A stretch of 64,000 nucleotides of DNA from Rehmannia glutinosa (lineage: Eukaryota > Streptophyta > Magnoliopsida > Lamiales > Orobanchaceae), in contig CM071936.1 of assembly GCA_016081115.2 (NCBI GenBank), positions 84,125,943-84,189,942 on the forward strand. The letters run 5' to 3'. Below are positions 1 through 9,974 of this stretch, piece by piece (position 1 is the first letter of the stretch; each line of letters opens with the position of its first letter). The position numbers and the translations under genes were made by a program. The notes below the pieces were generated by a model. It had not been told where the DNA came from. It ran no database searches and was given only the letters and a program-made list of their open reading frames with translations.

Positions 1-801
1 GCCTTTCGCATCTACGTAAGTGCAACAGTTTCGAAGGCTTGGAAGGAGGATCCATCTTGACAAGAAGCGATTTTCTTTCTTAGTTTAGATCTCTTGTTTG
101 TACTTAAACGATGTCAAACTATTTGATTTTAAGTTTGTCTATGAATTTATTATCAAATATGTTGGGCTAATCTTTCGGATCGTAGGTCATAATCAAAACT
201 GTGGATTCATGTTTTATCTTTATTGATTGTTTTCTTAATTTATTTATGTGTTCTATTATATGAATTCGAGTGCTTATTTCTTGTAGATTATCTGATCAAT
301 AATTTGCATGTCATATTTGTTAGTCCATAATCCGGGAGGTGAGTTCTAACAAGACGAAAATCAAATTCAGACGTAAACATGGTAATGCATCGGGAGACTA
401 CATTTGTTTGTGGGGAGTATTTCAATTCAAAGATATGTTGGGAGTTAATAATAGATGTGATACATCGGGAAGAGGAATAAACTAGTTTAGGAATTGAACC
501 CATAGAAACACGTGAATTGGTTTTGTTAAACATTGATTGGATTTAATATTGTAGAAGCATGTTGAGATTATGTGCCTATGGTTGTGGAATTCGGGTTTTT
601 ACAAATTTATTTATTTTATTTTTATTTTTTCGATTATTCATTAAACCTTGTGATTTTTGGTTGCTTCAATAAAATAAGAATATGAAGTTATTATAGCCTA
701 AGTGTTTTGTATTCAATCCCTGAGGAATACGACATTGCTTGCCATTATCCTATAAACTACACTTTACATTTGCAGTGGCGTGATCAAATTTCCGGTGAAC
801 A
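1..801 (+). repeat. 5' LTR of A1, 3' portion
   Basis: Bases 1-655 align by eye with 7948-8663, including the GCCTTTCGCATCTACGTAAG opening and the stretch around GGAGTTAATAATAG. The 5' copy lacks about 45 bases present near 8417-8460. The end is set at 801 (GAACA) because the primer site begins six bases later. The first part of this LTR lies outside the window. The ORF at 288-533 on the minus strand is chance. Confidence 0.85.
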
Positions 802-807
802 AGTATT

Positions 808-825
808 TGGTGTCGTTGCCGGGGA
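808..825 (+). other. Primer binding site, tRNA-Asp type (A1)
   Basis: The sequence TGGTGTCGTTGCCGGGGA is complementary, with small mismatches, to the 3' end of plant tRNA-Asp (ideal TGGCGCCGTTGCCGGGGA). This primer choice is typical of Athila and Tat elements. Confidence 0.85.
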
Positions 826-992
826 ATGAAAGATTCAACTTTGATATAGTAAATTTTTGTAAATATTTTTTTAAATTTATTTATTTTTGATTTTTTTCGA
901 TTTTTGTAAATATTATTTTTGCTTTGGTTGTAACATTGTTTTTGTTAAGTGCATATAGTGCATGATCACGCGTTCCAAATCTATCCATTGAT

Positions 993-2299
993 TTGGAAAT
1001 CGAGAAGACAACGAAACAACTAAGGAAAAGGTTTAAAGCAATAGCAGATGGGAATAATCAGAATAACCTGAATAACAGGAACAATGATGAACACCCAGCT
1101 GGGGTGGATGGACAGGACCGGATTGTTGAAAGGCCCGTGAGAAAGGCAGTTAGGGACTACTTCCAGTCGGAAGTTAGTCAAACTTATGGGGGTGTGGCTC
1201 GACTACCGATCAATGAAAACAACTTTGGACTAAAACTAGCATTGATCCAGATGGTTTCACAGAATCAATTTGGGGAAAGAGCCGTTGAAGATCCAAACGC
1301 GCATCTGGCGCAATTTTTAGAAATCTGCGATACTGTCAAGATGAATGGTATTTCTGAAGACATCATTCCATGCTTACTTTTTGTATTCTCTCTGGGCAAT
1401 AAGGCTAAAGGATGGTTATGATCTCTGACACCGGTCGTAGCAGATTGGGCTGAACTAAGTCAGTGGTTTCTAGCCAAATACTTCACCCCAGTAAGACGCT
1501 ACAACTGAAATCTGAAATCGCCCAGTTTAGGCACTTAGATTCCGAGCCATTGTATCATTGGGTATCCTGATTACCAACAGGTTTAGTATTTTTATAGTGG
1601 TTTAAGTGGCAATACGAGAACAATTATAGATGTTGCATCTGGAGGTGCACTGGTAGGGAAATATCCAAAGGAGGCACTGCTTTTTTAGAGGAGATGGCAA
1701 ATAATAGTTACTAGTGGCCATCTAAGAGATACAATATCCGACGTGTGGCAGAGGTTCAGGATGAGAAAGTTTCCATGCTCACTGAACAAATATCCGTGCT
1801 GAACATGAAACTGGATGCGATGCAGCAAGTGACACCTAGAGATCCTGTAGTTGTTGAAGAGGAAGCCAATTTTGTGGGACAACAGAGGAACTTCAGCAAT
1901 AACTATAGAAATAATCAGATACCTAATTACTATAATCTGAGGCTGCGAAAACATGAAAAAATTTCATATGCGAATAACAAAAATATTTTGCAGCCACCTC
2001 CGGGATTTAATATGGGTAATCAAGGCAGAGCGGAGTCAAGTGACAATAAAGCATCTGTGGAACATATGCTATCCTTGTTTATCGGAGAAATTAGAGCGAG
2101 ACTGAATAAGGATGAAGCAAAGATAGACAGGATTGAGGAACAAGTCACTCAGTTGAACACAAACAATAATGTAAGACTGAAATCTTTGGAAACGCAAGTA
2201 GCCCAAATCGCTATTGCAGTGGGAGGCCAACATCAAAAGGCATATTCCCAAGCGATACTTAACTTAATCCAAGGGAATAGTGCAACGTCATTCGTCTAA
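993..2299 (+). pseudogene. gag: Decayed gag of A1
   Basis: Gag would form the capsid of the retrotransposon particle. An open N-terminal part (993-1421) has an Asn-rich stretch, NNFGLKLALIQMV and EDPNAHLAQFLEICDTVK, the hallmark capsid motif of Athila/Tat gag, and stops where KGWL should continue. 1422-1744 holds broken continuation (the KYFTP region and KSEIAQFRHLD). A second open part (1745-2299) has the C-terminal region with YANNKN, QPPPGF and a coiled coil around KIDRIEEQVTQLN. The A3 gag at 56050-57387 matches both parts. At least one stop and one frameshift disable it. Confidence 0.8.
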
Positions 2300-2590
2300 T
2301 GGATGGTATAGAATATGAGGGCTCAAAGATTACAACTGACATAGTTCAACGATAGTGAAAATAGAAATCTGAAGTCTGGTTGATGACGTAAAACTTAGCG
2401 CTTCATGGGAGGCAACCCAAATTATTTCGTATTTTTTCATTAATTTCGTTTTGATTGCCTTCGTTTGATTTGATTTTAATTTAATTTTTAATTTTAGTAT
2501 TTACATAATTTTTATTTTGGTTGATTTTGTGAGTTGTTGTGTAGGAGGCATCAGGGCCAACTCCGGGGTTTATCAAAAGATGTGGAAAAT
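2300..2590 (+). other. Gag-to-tail junction of A1 (pol deleted)
   Basis: Gag ends at about 2299. At 2396-2422 comes CTTAGCGCTTCATGGGAGGC, a motif that in Athila/Tat elements normally follows integrase. No protease, RT, RNase H or integrase reading frame is visible between the two, so about 3-4 kb of pol appears deleted. The rest is AT-rich spacer. Confidence 0.6.
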
Positions 2591-2770
2591 ACGTCACACG
2601 ATCGTGTAAATCAACCACACGGGCCGTGCGACCTGAAAACAAAGGCAAGTCACATGGCTGGGCCGTGTGAAATCCACACGGTCGTGTGGGAGCGAGCAAC
2701 GGGTAGTAGCCATCAGCCCAGGGCTGCACGGCTGGGTCGTGCGGACTCGCACGGCCATGCGATATGCCCA
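2591..2770 (+). repeat. Cluster of CACACGG..CCGTGTG palindromes (A1 internal)
   Basis: About six short, imperfect GC-rich palindromes lie in an AT-rich setting. Examples are CACACGATCGTGT, CCACACGGTCGTGTGG, CACGGGCCGTGCG and CGCACGGCCATGCG, spaced 15-40 bases apart. The cluster lies about 15 bases before a TTTTAAA motif and 285 bases before the ATG of the post-pol ORF. ORFs crossing it on both strands reflect its symmetry, not coding. Confidence 0.85.
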
Positions 2771-2783
2771 GACAAAACTTCTT

Positions 2784-2795
2784 CCCTTTTAAACC
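2784..2795 (+). promoter_or_regulatory. Possible internal TATA-like element before the A1 post-pol ORF
   Basis: CCCTTTTAAACC is followed by a C/T-rich, purine-poor leader of about 260 bases and then ATG at 3053. Palindromes lie just upstream, the same order as in the A1 LTR (palindromes 7570-7755, TATA 7816-7827). A closely similar stretch recurs at 42924-42935. Promoter function is inferred from layout only. Confidence 0.35.
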
Positions 2796-3052
2796 TCAAA
2801 CACTCAATTTCTATCTCACTTTCTCATACTGAAGCCCTACAACTCCAAAATACTCTCCCAAATACTCAAATCCATCTCCAAATCTCTTCAAATTTCACTT
2901 CAAATCTTACACCACAAACATAAATCCTTCATCTTCTCAATAAACCCATCACTAAATTCCTCCAATTTCTCAATTTTCACAAGTTCTCCTTCAAATTTTG
3001 GGATTTTCAATCTTCAAAATTCAGAGTTTTATAACTTTATAACTTGATTTTC

Positions 3053-4277
3053 ATGGCCTCTAGAGGAGAAGAAAGAGGAACTAGGAGGAATACAAGGAGG
3101 AGAAGGGAGCTAACACCGATACCCGCCCCAACCGGAGTATGTGGTCGACCAACCCGAGTTCTCCAATGTGGTTATGCCAGATGAGACACACCGGGCTAGA
3201 TGTGCAGTATTCTATTTCTTACCATGGACTTCTACAAGTTATCCCCATGAACTTACTCTCGCTAATTTGGGTTTGTTGGAAGATTTTCGTGTTATATGTG
3301 GGCGTATAGATTGGCATGAATTGTTGAATGGGCCTTGGACTACATATTCGATTTATATGCTTGAATTATTAAGTAGTTTTAAATTAGTAGTCCAAAAATA
3401 GAATTTGATGGGGATTAGGTTCCGTTTAGCCAATGAACAGAGGGAATTATCAATTGATGATTTGAATGCGATATATAGAACTCTGGTGGAGGAACATGAA
3501 AATTATAATATGGATAGATTTTGGAGGGAGATAATGGGTAAATGGATTTATATGCTAGGTACATCGAAAGCGTCTAGCAATTAGAACCCCTTATTTCACT
3601 ATGTACAACGTACTTTAGCGGAAATAGTGTCCGCGATGGAAGATAGCAAAGGGGCCTTACGGAGAGATGAGTTTTTTATTATTTGGTGTATGACTTCAGG
3701 GACGGAGGTTGTGCCAAATGCCGAGGCTATGATAGCCTAACAATTTGATAGAGTGAGGAAACAAGAAAAGGGAGGAATATGTATTAGTGGGCTTAATACT
3801 CCTATAGCCGAACACTTCAATGTTAGCTTCGAGAGGTATGTGGAAGTCGATGGTCCAAAATTGAGTGATATGACTGTTTTATCCGCCATGAAAATGAATC
3901 AATTAGATGGGCATAATTATTGTTGAATCATGTGGATAAAACTAGAGTTAGGCTCCAAAACCCGGAGACGACTCCTGTAAGAAATATGAGTGATTGGTTG
4001 ATGAGAGGGGATCATGGGACTGCTGCTCAGGAGTAGAAAGATGAGCCTATGCAGGAAAAAGGATATGCCGGAATCCTCTAGACAAGGGGGTAACCGGCCA
4101 TGGAACATTAATGATAGGCTTGAAAGGGTGGAAGCCGATGTGGGCAAATTAATAGATGATACTTATCAGTTTACGGCGACAACTGATGAATATAACACTA
4201 AGTATTTACAGAGGTTTGACGCTATCACCCAGCAGCAGCAGTACATGGACGAGATGATGTCTCGTATGGATCAATGA
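3053..4277 (+). pseudogene. Post-pol ORF of A1, ATHILA ORF-1-like
   Basis: This is the extra ORF of Athila-type elements, sometimes called env-like; its function is unknown. The start MASRGEERGTRR at 3053 is Arg-rich. After a frameshift near 3150 the frame gives HRARCAVFYFLPW, LELLSSF, GIRFRLANEQRELSIDDLN and GLNTPIAEHFNVSF, the pattern I know from the ATHILA ORF-1 family. In-frame stops fall at 3399-3401, after TSKASSN and after AMIA. The end (4014-4277) is a predicted coiled coil (NDRLERVEADVGKLIDD, ITQQQQYMDEMM). No signal peptide or membrane segment is evident. Confidence 0.65.
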
Positions 4278-5590
4278 CACATTTCACAAGGCTACTACCC
4301 TCCACCTCCACCACCAAATTGACTTGTAAGTACTTTTTACGCATTCCGCTTTCTTTTGATAATATCCTCATATGTTCGGGATGAAGCATATTTTAAGTTT
4401 GGGGGGTTATCAATAATGCGTAAATTAGTATTGTTACATTATTGCATTGCATTTAGGATTGCATGTAGATCATAAAATTTGCATAAAAAAATTTCAAAAA
4501 TATTTTCGATTTTTTTATTTTTATTTTAGCACGTTTACCGCTTTAGCACGTTTGATTGCTTTTGTGTGATTTGGGATCGGAAATCTGAAAAAGTACAAAA
4601 AAAAGCTTCCGTATGATTTTACTATGAGCATTTGATTTTATGAGATGAAACATTTTTTGTGAATAATGTGATGAATTGTTGAGGAGATGTCTTTTACTTG
4701 TTTGGCATTGATTAAGAAAACTGGATATTTGAGCATATTGCGGAAAATAAGCCTGTGAGCTTTTGTGCCTTTAACTGCTTTCATATTATGTAGTTTTATT
4801 TTTTATTGAGTATGTCATTATGATTGTTAGAACTCTAGAACTTGCTTTGGTATCTTCATTGTACCATGTGTGGGTGGAATTTTTGAAAATGATCTAAGGC
4901 CATCTTTGTTTAGCCTACTTAGCCTAAAAAGCCTACATATGAACTAATAATTCCCTAGTTAGCCACTTTGAACGTTAACTTTTTATTGTTAGCCACATTT
5001 TGATCATTAAAAAATGAAAGATGATTTTTATCCCAAAAATTACTTGAGCTTATAGAAGATGAATAAGTTTGGGGAGGTGTGGTGAAAATTGTGAAAATGA
5101 GAGAAAATTGGCGAAAGAATGAGGGATGAGCAGTACTTAGGTAAGTGAGAATAATGAAGCTCGAAAAAGAAAGAAAAAATCTCTGAAAAAGAAAGAGAGA
5201 AAAATGGAGCGAAAGAAAGAAATAAAGAAAGAAAAATTCTGGAAATTTTGAGCAATTGAGAGTTTGAGGCTAAAGAAAAAGAAAAGAAAATAAGGCAAAA
5301 AGGCCTAAGAATTAAATAGGAGAAAAAAGGTGGAGTTGAGATGACAAAGAAAATATATTGAAAGAATGATTTTTAGATGAAATTGGGTTGGTGAGTTGCA
5401 AGTCTGTATACTTAAATTCTATTTGCTCAAGTCAAGTCACTAAATCAAAAATTTCTTACCCTTAATAAAGAGCTTACATTACAACCAAATAAAAAGTGAT
5501 TTTTGATTCTTAAATTGTGCACACTAAAGTGGCAGAGATGTTAGACAATTTGCACGCCTATGGTAGTTCTACATTCATTGAATTGATTTT
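4278..5590 (+). other. Non-coding tail of A1 with polypurine-like site and purine-rich tract
   Basis: TTTTAAGTTTGGGGGG at 4392-4407 is the polypurine-like site recurring in Athila tails. 4395-5000 resembles 58890-59480 of A3, with shared words around GCATTTAG, TTTAGCACGTTT and AAGGCCAT. About 5090-5330 is strongly purine-rich on the plus strand (repeated GAAAGAAA), which creates a spurious minus-strand ORF. No gene is seen. Confidence 0.6.
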
Positions 5591-7077
5591 TGTATGTCCC
5601 AAGCGGTGAGTAGTAAGGTTTAAAAGGGGGGGTTGAATAAACCTTACCAAATTTTAGATGTAGTCCTTTTAAATATTTTCAGAGTAAACTCAAATCAGCT
5701 AAGTCCTTGTGGGACAACTAGGTTGGCTTACTTCAGCAAAGTTACCCACTCAACAGACTCGACTGAGTTGTTGATAGTATAACTTGCTGGGATTAGCTAA
5801 CACTTAAATTCATAGTTGATTTGGTTTTTTTTTCAGCAGAAGACTTATCACCCTTGATGTTTTAAACTTGTTTTCAACAATTGTTTTTAGCAAAGGTTAT
5901 TAGCAGTTGAGTTTAGAAATTTTAACCTAGCAGCAGATATAAATAATGTGCAAGAAAGTAAAGTCATGTAAGTAAAGATGACACAAGCAATTTTGTAGTG
6001 GTTCGAGGATGGGCTAATTCCTCTAATCTACTCTTCTCCAACTCCTGCAGGAATCCACTAAGTAACAGATCTGGTTACAAAGTAGTGAATAGTCTAAGTC
6101 AGCCTTGATCACACAGCTGGCTGCTCCTGGGACTCAGCTTCATCACAAAACATATGTCTTGCTACTTCAGCTCCTTCGAACCCTTGTAATTGATCACACA
6201 ACCTTAAACGAGCCCAAAGCTTATGGTTCTAACTTGAACCTTCCTACTTCTCCTTCAACCTTGGAGAGTAGACCCTTTTTGTTCTTCAAACAGTTTCCTG
6301 TTCAACTTGATGAAGTATTCTTTCCTTCACTGAGTGTGTTGGATCAAGTTCCTTCATTTTTAGGCTTGAGGAATATCGTTGAAAGCTTGAGAGTATTTGC
6401 AGGTTTGCTTGAATGTTTGATTGCTTGTTATCTCATAAAATTCGTAACCGTCTCTCACTTGCTTCCTCAACCTTTTATAGTGAGGATTCAAAAAATATGT
6501 CCATTGAAGAGATAGACATATATATTCAAATCCCACTTGTAGGTTGTTGTCATGTCTTGTTCTTGCAGTATTAATGAGGATTGTACCATGAGTTTAATGC
6601 ACTACAACCTTTCCATGGTCTCTGCAGGTTTTCAGGTACGTCCTATTGGTTCCTTGCTTTTTGCACTCTTTTAGTAAAACAACTTTATTGATGGCAGCCT
6701 GACACAGGCCTATTTCTAGCAATGTCTTGACTTGTGTTGACAACGGATCTCTATCAGCTTTCTTCAAGTCTTGTCTACTTAAAACCCCTTTGACATTTGA
6801 TTCCAGTCATTATGGAATGACTTAGCTGTCAGTCAGCTGACTGAGCCAGCTTTTCTATCACTTGACTAATCCTTCACTTGGCTTCACACAGCTGACACAC
6901 AGTTGGGTCTTCTCTTCAGTCTTTAGTCGACTCTTGTATTCTTCAACTTAGCTGACTCCAACTCAACTCAAATAGACCTATCTATTACAAGTTGAATTAC
7001 AAAGAAAATGGGGTGCCAACTTCTTATTCTAAGTTTTACATGGTATCATCAAAATCTAAACATAAATTTTCCTAACA
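5591..7077 (-). mobile_element. Solo LTR of the S1-type copia family inside A1
   Basis: On the minus strand it starts TGTTAGGAAAATTTATG (ends 7077) and finishes GGGACATACA (5591). Direct repeats ATTTT flank it exactly (5586-5590 and 7078-7082). It matches subfamily A LTRs at 13154-14610 and 43535-44870. No internal copia sequence accompanies it, so it is a solo LTR made by LTR-LTR recombination. A TATA-like CTATAAAAGG on the minus strand lies near 6473-6482. The 136-codon ORF at 6105-6515 is within the LTR and not considered coding. Confidence 0.9.
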
Positions 7078-7340
7078 ATTTTGAGTGCATACACTTCCCA
7101 TACACTTTGAGAGATGAGTGATACACTACTAATGTGAGTCGCGATGTCAAGTACCCGAGAGAGTATTAATTAATGCTGAAATTGTGATTGATGACTTCTT
7201 GATAATGAATTGCATGGTTTACATGAAATTGAAATGAGATTGAATGTTTATAGTGTTCTTTTGTGTTCTTTGTACTCCATGATATAATTATTCTTCTAAA
7301 GTTTGCTTGAGGACGAGCAATGATTTCAGTTTGCGGGATT
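7078..7340 (+). other. End of A1 non-coding tail with degenerate polypurine tract
   Basis: It continues A1 after the solo LTR. GAGGACGAGCAATGATT followed by CAGTTTGCGGGATT (7327-7340) is the usual pre-LTR sequence of Athila elements, with the G-run damaged. No gene is present. Confidence 0.6.
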
Positions 7341-7569
7341 TGTTTATGTATAAAATATACGTGCATTTAAGAGCATATTTTGTTATATAATTGATACATT
7401 TGCACGCATATTTAGTATATTTTACTTGGTTTCCTTAGAAGGGCATGATACTGCATATTCTTGTAATATTTTACAGGAAACAGAGCTTAAATGGAAAATA
7501 TATCAGTTGGAAGGCCCAGACAAGATCGACGAGTGCAAAGAGAAAATTGAAAAAACGAAGAAATTGGAT

Positions 7570-7755
7570 AAAAGCAAGTCACACGGTTAGTAACTGTGGT
7601 GTCACACGACCATGTGGGCTACCGTGTGAAGATTACACGACCATGTGAAGTGTTTGGGCAAAAACAGAGATAGAGATGTGTTACACAGTCAGACCGTGTG
7701 GGGCCACACGACCATGTGGACGACCGTGTGAGATTACAAAGACCGTGCGACTCGT
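7570..7755 (+). repeat. Palindrome cluster in the A1 U3
   Basis: Several copies of CACACGACCATGTG or near forms (7607-7620, 7705-7719), with partners ACCGTGTG and GACCGTGCG, occupy about 180 bases. The cluster ends about 60 bases before the LTR TATA box. It uses the same core word as 2591-2770. Confidence 0.8.
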
Positions 7756-7815
7756 TTTTGACAGAGTTTGTTGTCTTTTTCCCGTCAGAACTGTAAAAGT
7801 GATCTCTCCAAGCAC

Positions 7816-7827
7816 CTATATAAAAGG
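7816..7827 (+). promoter_or_regulatory. TATA box of A1 3' LTR
   Basis: CTATATAAAAGG sits in the expected LTR position, downstream of the palindromes and about 120 bases before the segment shared with the 5' LTR remnant. Confidence 0.6.
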
Positions 7828-8663
7828 TCCAACGTCTTGCACGAAAAGAGAAGTCGTTACATCTAAAAATACAATACAATACATAGGATTACACAAATCA
7901 AAGGTCTTCTGAGAGAGGATGGCTAGGTTACGAAGAACACCACAAGGCCTTTCAGATCTACGTAAGCGCAAGAGTTTCGAATACTTGGAAGGAGGACCCA
8001 TCCTAACAAAAAGGGGTTTTCTTTCTTAGTTTAGATCTTTTGTTTGTACTTAAATGATGTCAAACTATTTGATTTCAAGTTATTTTATGAATTTGTTATC
8101 AAATATGTTGGGTTAATCTTTAGGATTCTAGGGCATAATCAAAACTGTGAATTCATGTTACATATTTATTGATTGTTTTCTTAATTTATTTATGTGTTCT
8201 ATTATAAGAATTCGAGTGCTTATTTCTTGTAGAATATCTGATCAATAATTTGCATGTCATACTTGTTATTCCATAATCTGGGGGTGAGTTCTAATAAAAT
8301 GAAAATCGAATTCAGACATAAACAGGGTAATACATCGGGAGACTACATCTGTTTATGGGGAGTATTTTAACTCAAAGATCTGTTGGGAGTTAATAATAGT
8401 TGTGATGCATCGGAAGTCCTCAATTATTATTAATCTACTGTGTAAGCACCACCTAGGAGGGGGAATAAACTAGTTTAGGAATTGAACCCATAGAAACACA
8501 TGAATTGGTTTTGTTAAACGTTGATGGATTTAATATTGAAGAAGCATGTTGAGATTATGTGTCCAGAGTTGCTTTCGTATTTGTTGAAAAGACGTGTGGA
8601 GTTCGGGTTTTTACAAATTTATTTTTTTTATTTTTATTTTTTCGATTATGCATTAAAACTTGA

Positions 8664-9139
8664 TACAACAATGATTGGAGGAAGGTATCTGGAGTGACAG
8701 TCTCTAGTGTACCAATTACTGGATACAATAACTTTCGGAAGGCGATACAGAATCTGGATTGAGTTTATCAAAAAATATATCATGTGACCGCGCACCATAA
8801 CACGAGTGCGTTGCTCGGGTGTCCTTGGTGTTTTCTTTGCAACAAGGTGGTCTTTAAGGCAATTGGTGTAGAATTCATAGACGATATATGATGCTGTGGG
8901 ATGTGGTTACATGGAAGATACCATCCATTGGCGTTCAATGATCATGACGAGTAATTCGCCATCTTAGGCGGACGGTGAAAATCTTTCTTTGGGTACAGTG
9001 GAATGAGGTTTTACCCATTCAAGAAATAGGTGGTGGTTAGCCATTCGTTGTTGGTCGGGATTTGGCACCGGAGGATTGGAAGTGTAAGCATGATTTCGGG
9101 ATAAAGATGAACGACCTCTACCAGTGTTTTAGCAAGACA
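8664..9139 (-). pseudogene. Post-pol ORF of A2, resembling the 'putative plant transposon protein' domain
   Basis: Starting at ATG 9139, the minus strand reads MSC, a stop, then NTGRGRSSLSRNHAYTSNPP, ERQWMVSSM, a stop, ASYIVYEFYTNCLKDHL, RTRVMVRGHMIYFLINSIQ and ILYRLP. The order R.W / v.EFY.N / VRG..i.F...IN..L..LP is the pattern I associate with the plant family annotated as putative plant transposon protein (Pfam Transposase_32, from memory). Three in-frame stops inactivate it, and it is cut at 8663. It sits after the integrase tail and a palindrome/leader segment, the place Athila elements keep their extra ORF. Confidence 0.5.
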
Positions 9140-9974
9140 TCTTGAAAGTTTTAACCAAAATAAGATGAAAGGTAAACTATATAATTAAACAATTCACAAG
9201 ACAATGTATTCGATTTTCTCTTATTAATCATTGTACGAGCAATCAAAATCATATGAAATGTGTTCAAATTGCATCAAAATATATCATTGAGTATTGTTAT
9301 GTGTCATGGTGTGCAATTGAATTAAAAATTAGCAAGAATTTCCATAGAAGCACTTCATCGAACACCTTGTGTGCACAAATTGAGATAATGTGAAATCATT
9401 GGATTTTAAGGTTTTTAATCCCCAAAAATTTACAGCAAGCAAACATATAAGTACAATAAGCATAAATTAGCTTAATTCATCAATCACGATAAGCAATTAC
9501 AACATAAAATGGTGAAAAATCGAAAATTCTAACCTATGATATAAAATGCTTCAAATATGAAAATTCTACTTATTCACGTGAATTTTGAGTAAAATAGGGA
9601 AGAGAATTACCTTACAAAATGTTTAATCCGAGAAGAATTGGAGCCGAATTGAGGGTGGAATTTTGGAAATTTTTCGAAAAGGGGAGAGGGAAGAATGTCA
9701 TGCACTGAACGAAAGGAAAGAACTTTGCATGTACCGTGGTACATGAGATAGTACCATTTGGCGAATTTTCTCTGTTTGTGTAATGTGGCACAACCCTGTT
9801 TCATACGATTTTTATGTGTGTACCATGGTACAATAGGCGATACATCTCCTATTGTACCGTGGTACATGTTTTCGATTTTGTTTTTTAAATATGACAGAAA
9901 ATAGGTTTTTTAGAAAAATAACCCTATTAACTATCAAAAAACACAAATGCGCACGCAAAAGAATTTAAACAAAT
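9140..9974 (-). other. A2 spacer: palindromes and leader before the post-pol ORF
   Basis: It lies between the integrase tail and the ATG at 9139. It contains the GTAC palindromes (9722-9867), then on the minus strand a C/T-rich segment (about 9710-9590), then AT-rich sequence to 9140. The 86-codon minus ORF at 9607-9867 spans the palindromes and is not considered a gene. Confidence 0.55.
9722..9867. repeat. GTACCRYGGTAC palindrome cluster (A2)
   Basis: TGTACCGTGGTACATG (9730-9745), TGTACCATGGTACAATAG (9819-9836) and TTGTACCGTGGTACATG (9854-9870) are near-perfect palindromes, with a half-site AGTACCATTTGG between. They precede, on the minus strand, a C/T-rich leader and the post-pol ORF. Confidence 0.8.

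Larger units (their letters stand above)
1..8663 (+). mobile_element. Athila-like Ty3/gypsy retrotransposon A1 (pol-less)
   Basis: The order seen is 5' LTR remnant (1-801), tRNA-Asp primer site (808-825), decayed gag (993-2299), no protease/RT/integrase, palindrome cluster (2591-2770), decayed post-pol ORF (3053-4277), long non-coding tail, polypurine-like site near 7329-7340 and 3' LTR (7341-8663). Position 1 aligns with about 7948 in the 3' LTR, so the window starts roughly 600 bases inside the 5' LTR. The tRNA-Asp site, gag type and post-pol ORF place it in the Athila/Tat branch. Pol loss is inferred because gag runs directly into the motif that normally follows integrase. A copia solo LTR lies inside (5591-7077). 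Confidence 0.85.
7341..8663 (+). repeat. 3' LTR of A1, truncated at its 3' end
   Basis: It starts TGTTTATGTATAAAAT directly after the polypurine-like site. 7948-8663 aligns with 1-655. The alignment stops at CATTAAAACTTG, so about 150 bases of the LTR end, including its CA terminus, are missing. U3 holds a palindrome cluster (7570-7755) and a TATA box (7816-7827). Confidence 0.85.

Noticed and set aside
3053..4277. Calling the A1 post-pol ORF a true envelope gene
   Set aside because: No signal peptide, membrane segment or cleavage site is visible; the similarity is to the ATHILA ORF-1 family of unknown role.
5040..5255. Minus-strand ORF of Ser/Phe/Leu repeats
   Set aside because: Reverse of the purine-rich tract in the A1 tail.
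6105..6515. 136-codon ORF in the copia LTR, with relatives at 13881-14148 and 37506-37844
   Set aside because: Lies within repeated LTR sequence, opposite to or out of line with element transcription, with no domain; recurrence is due to LTR copies.
7570..7755. Palindrome clusters considered as CRISPR-like arrays
   Set aside because: Units and spacings are irregular, the words vary, and the setting is plant LTR sequence; no cas-like genes.
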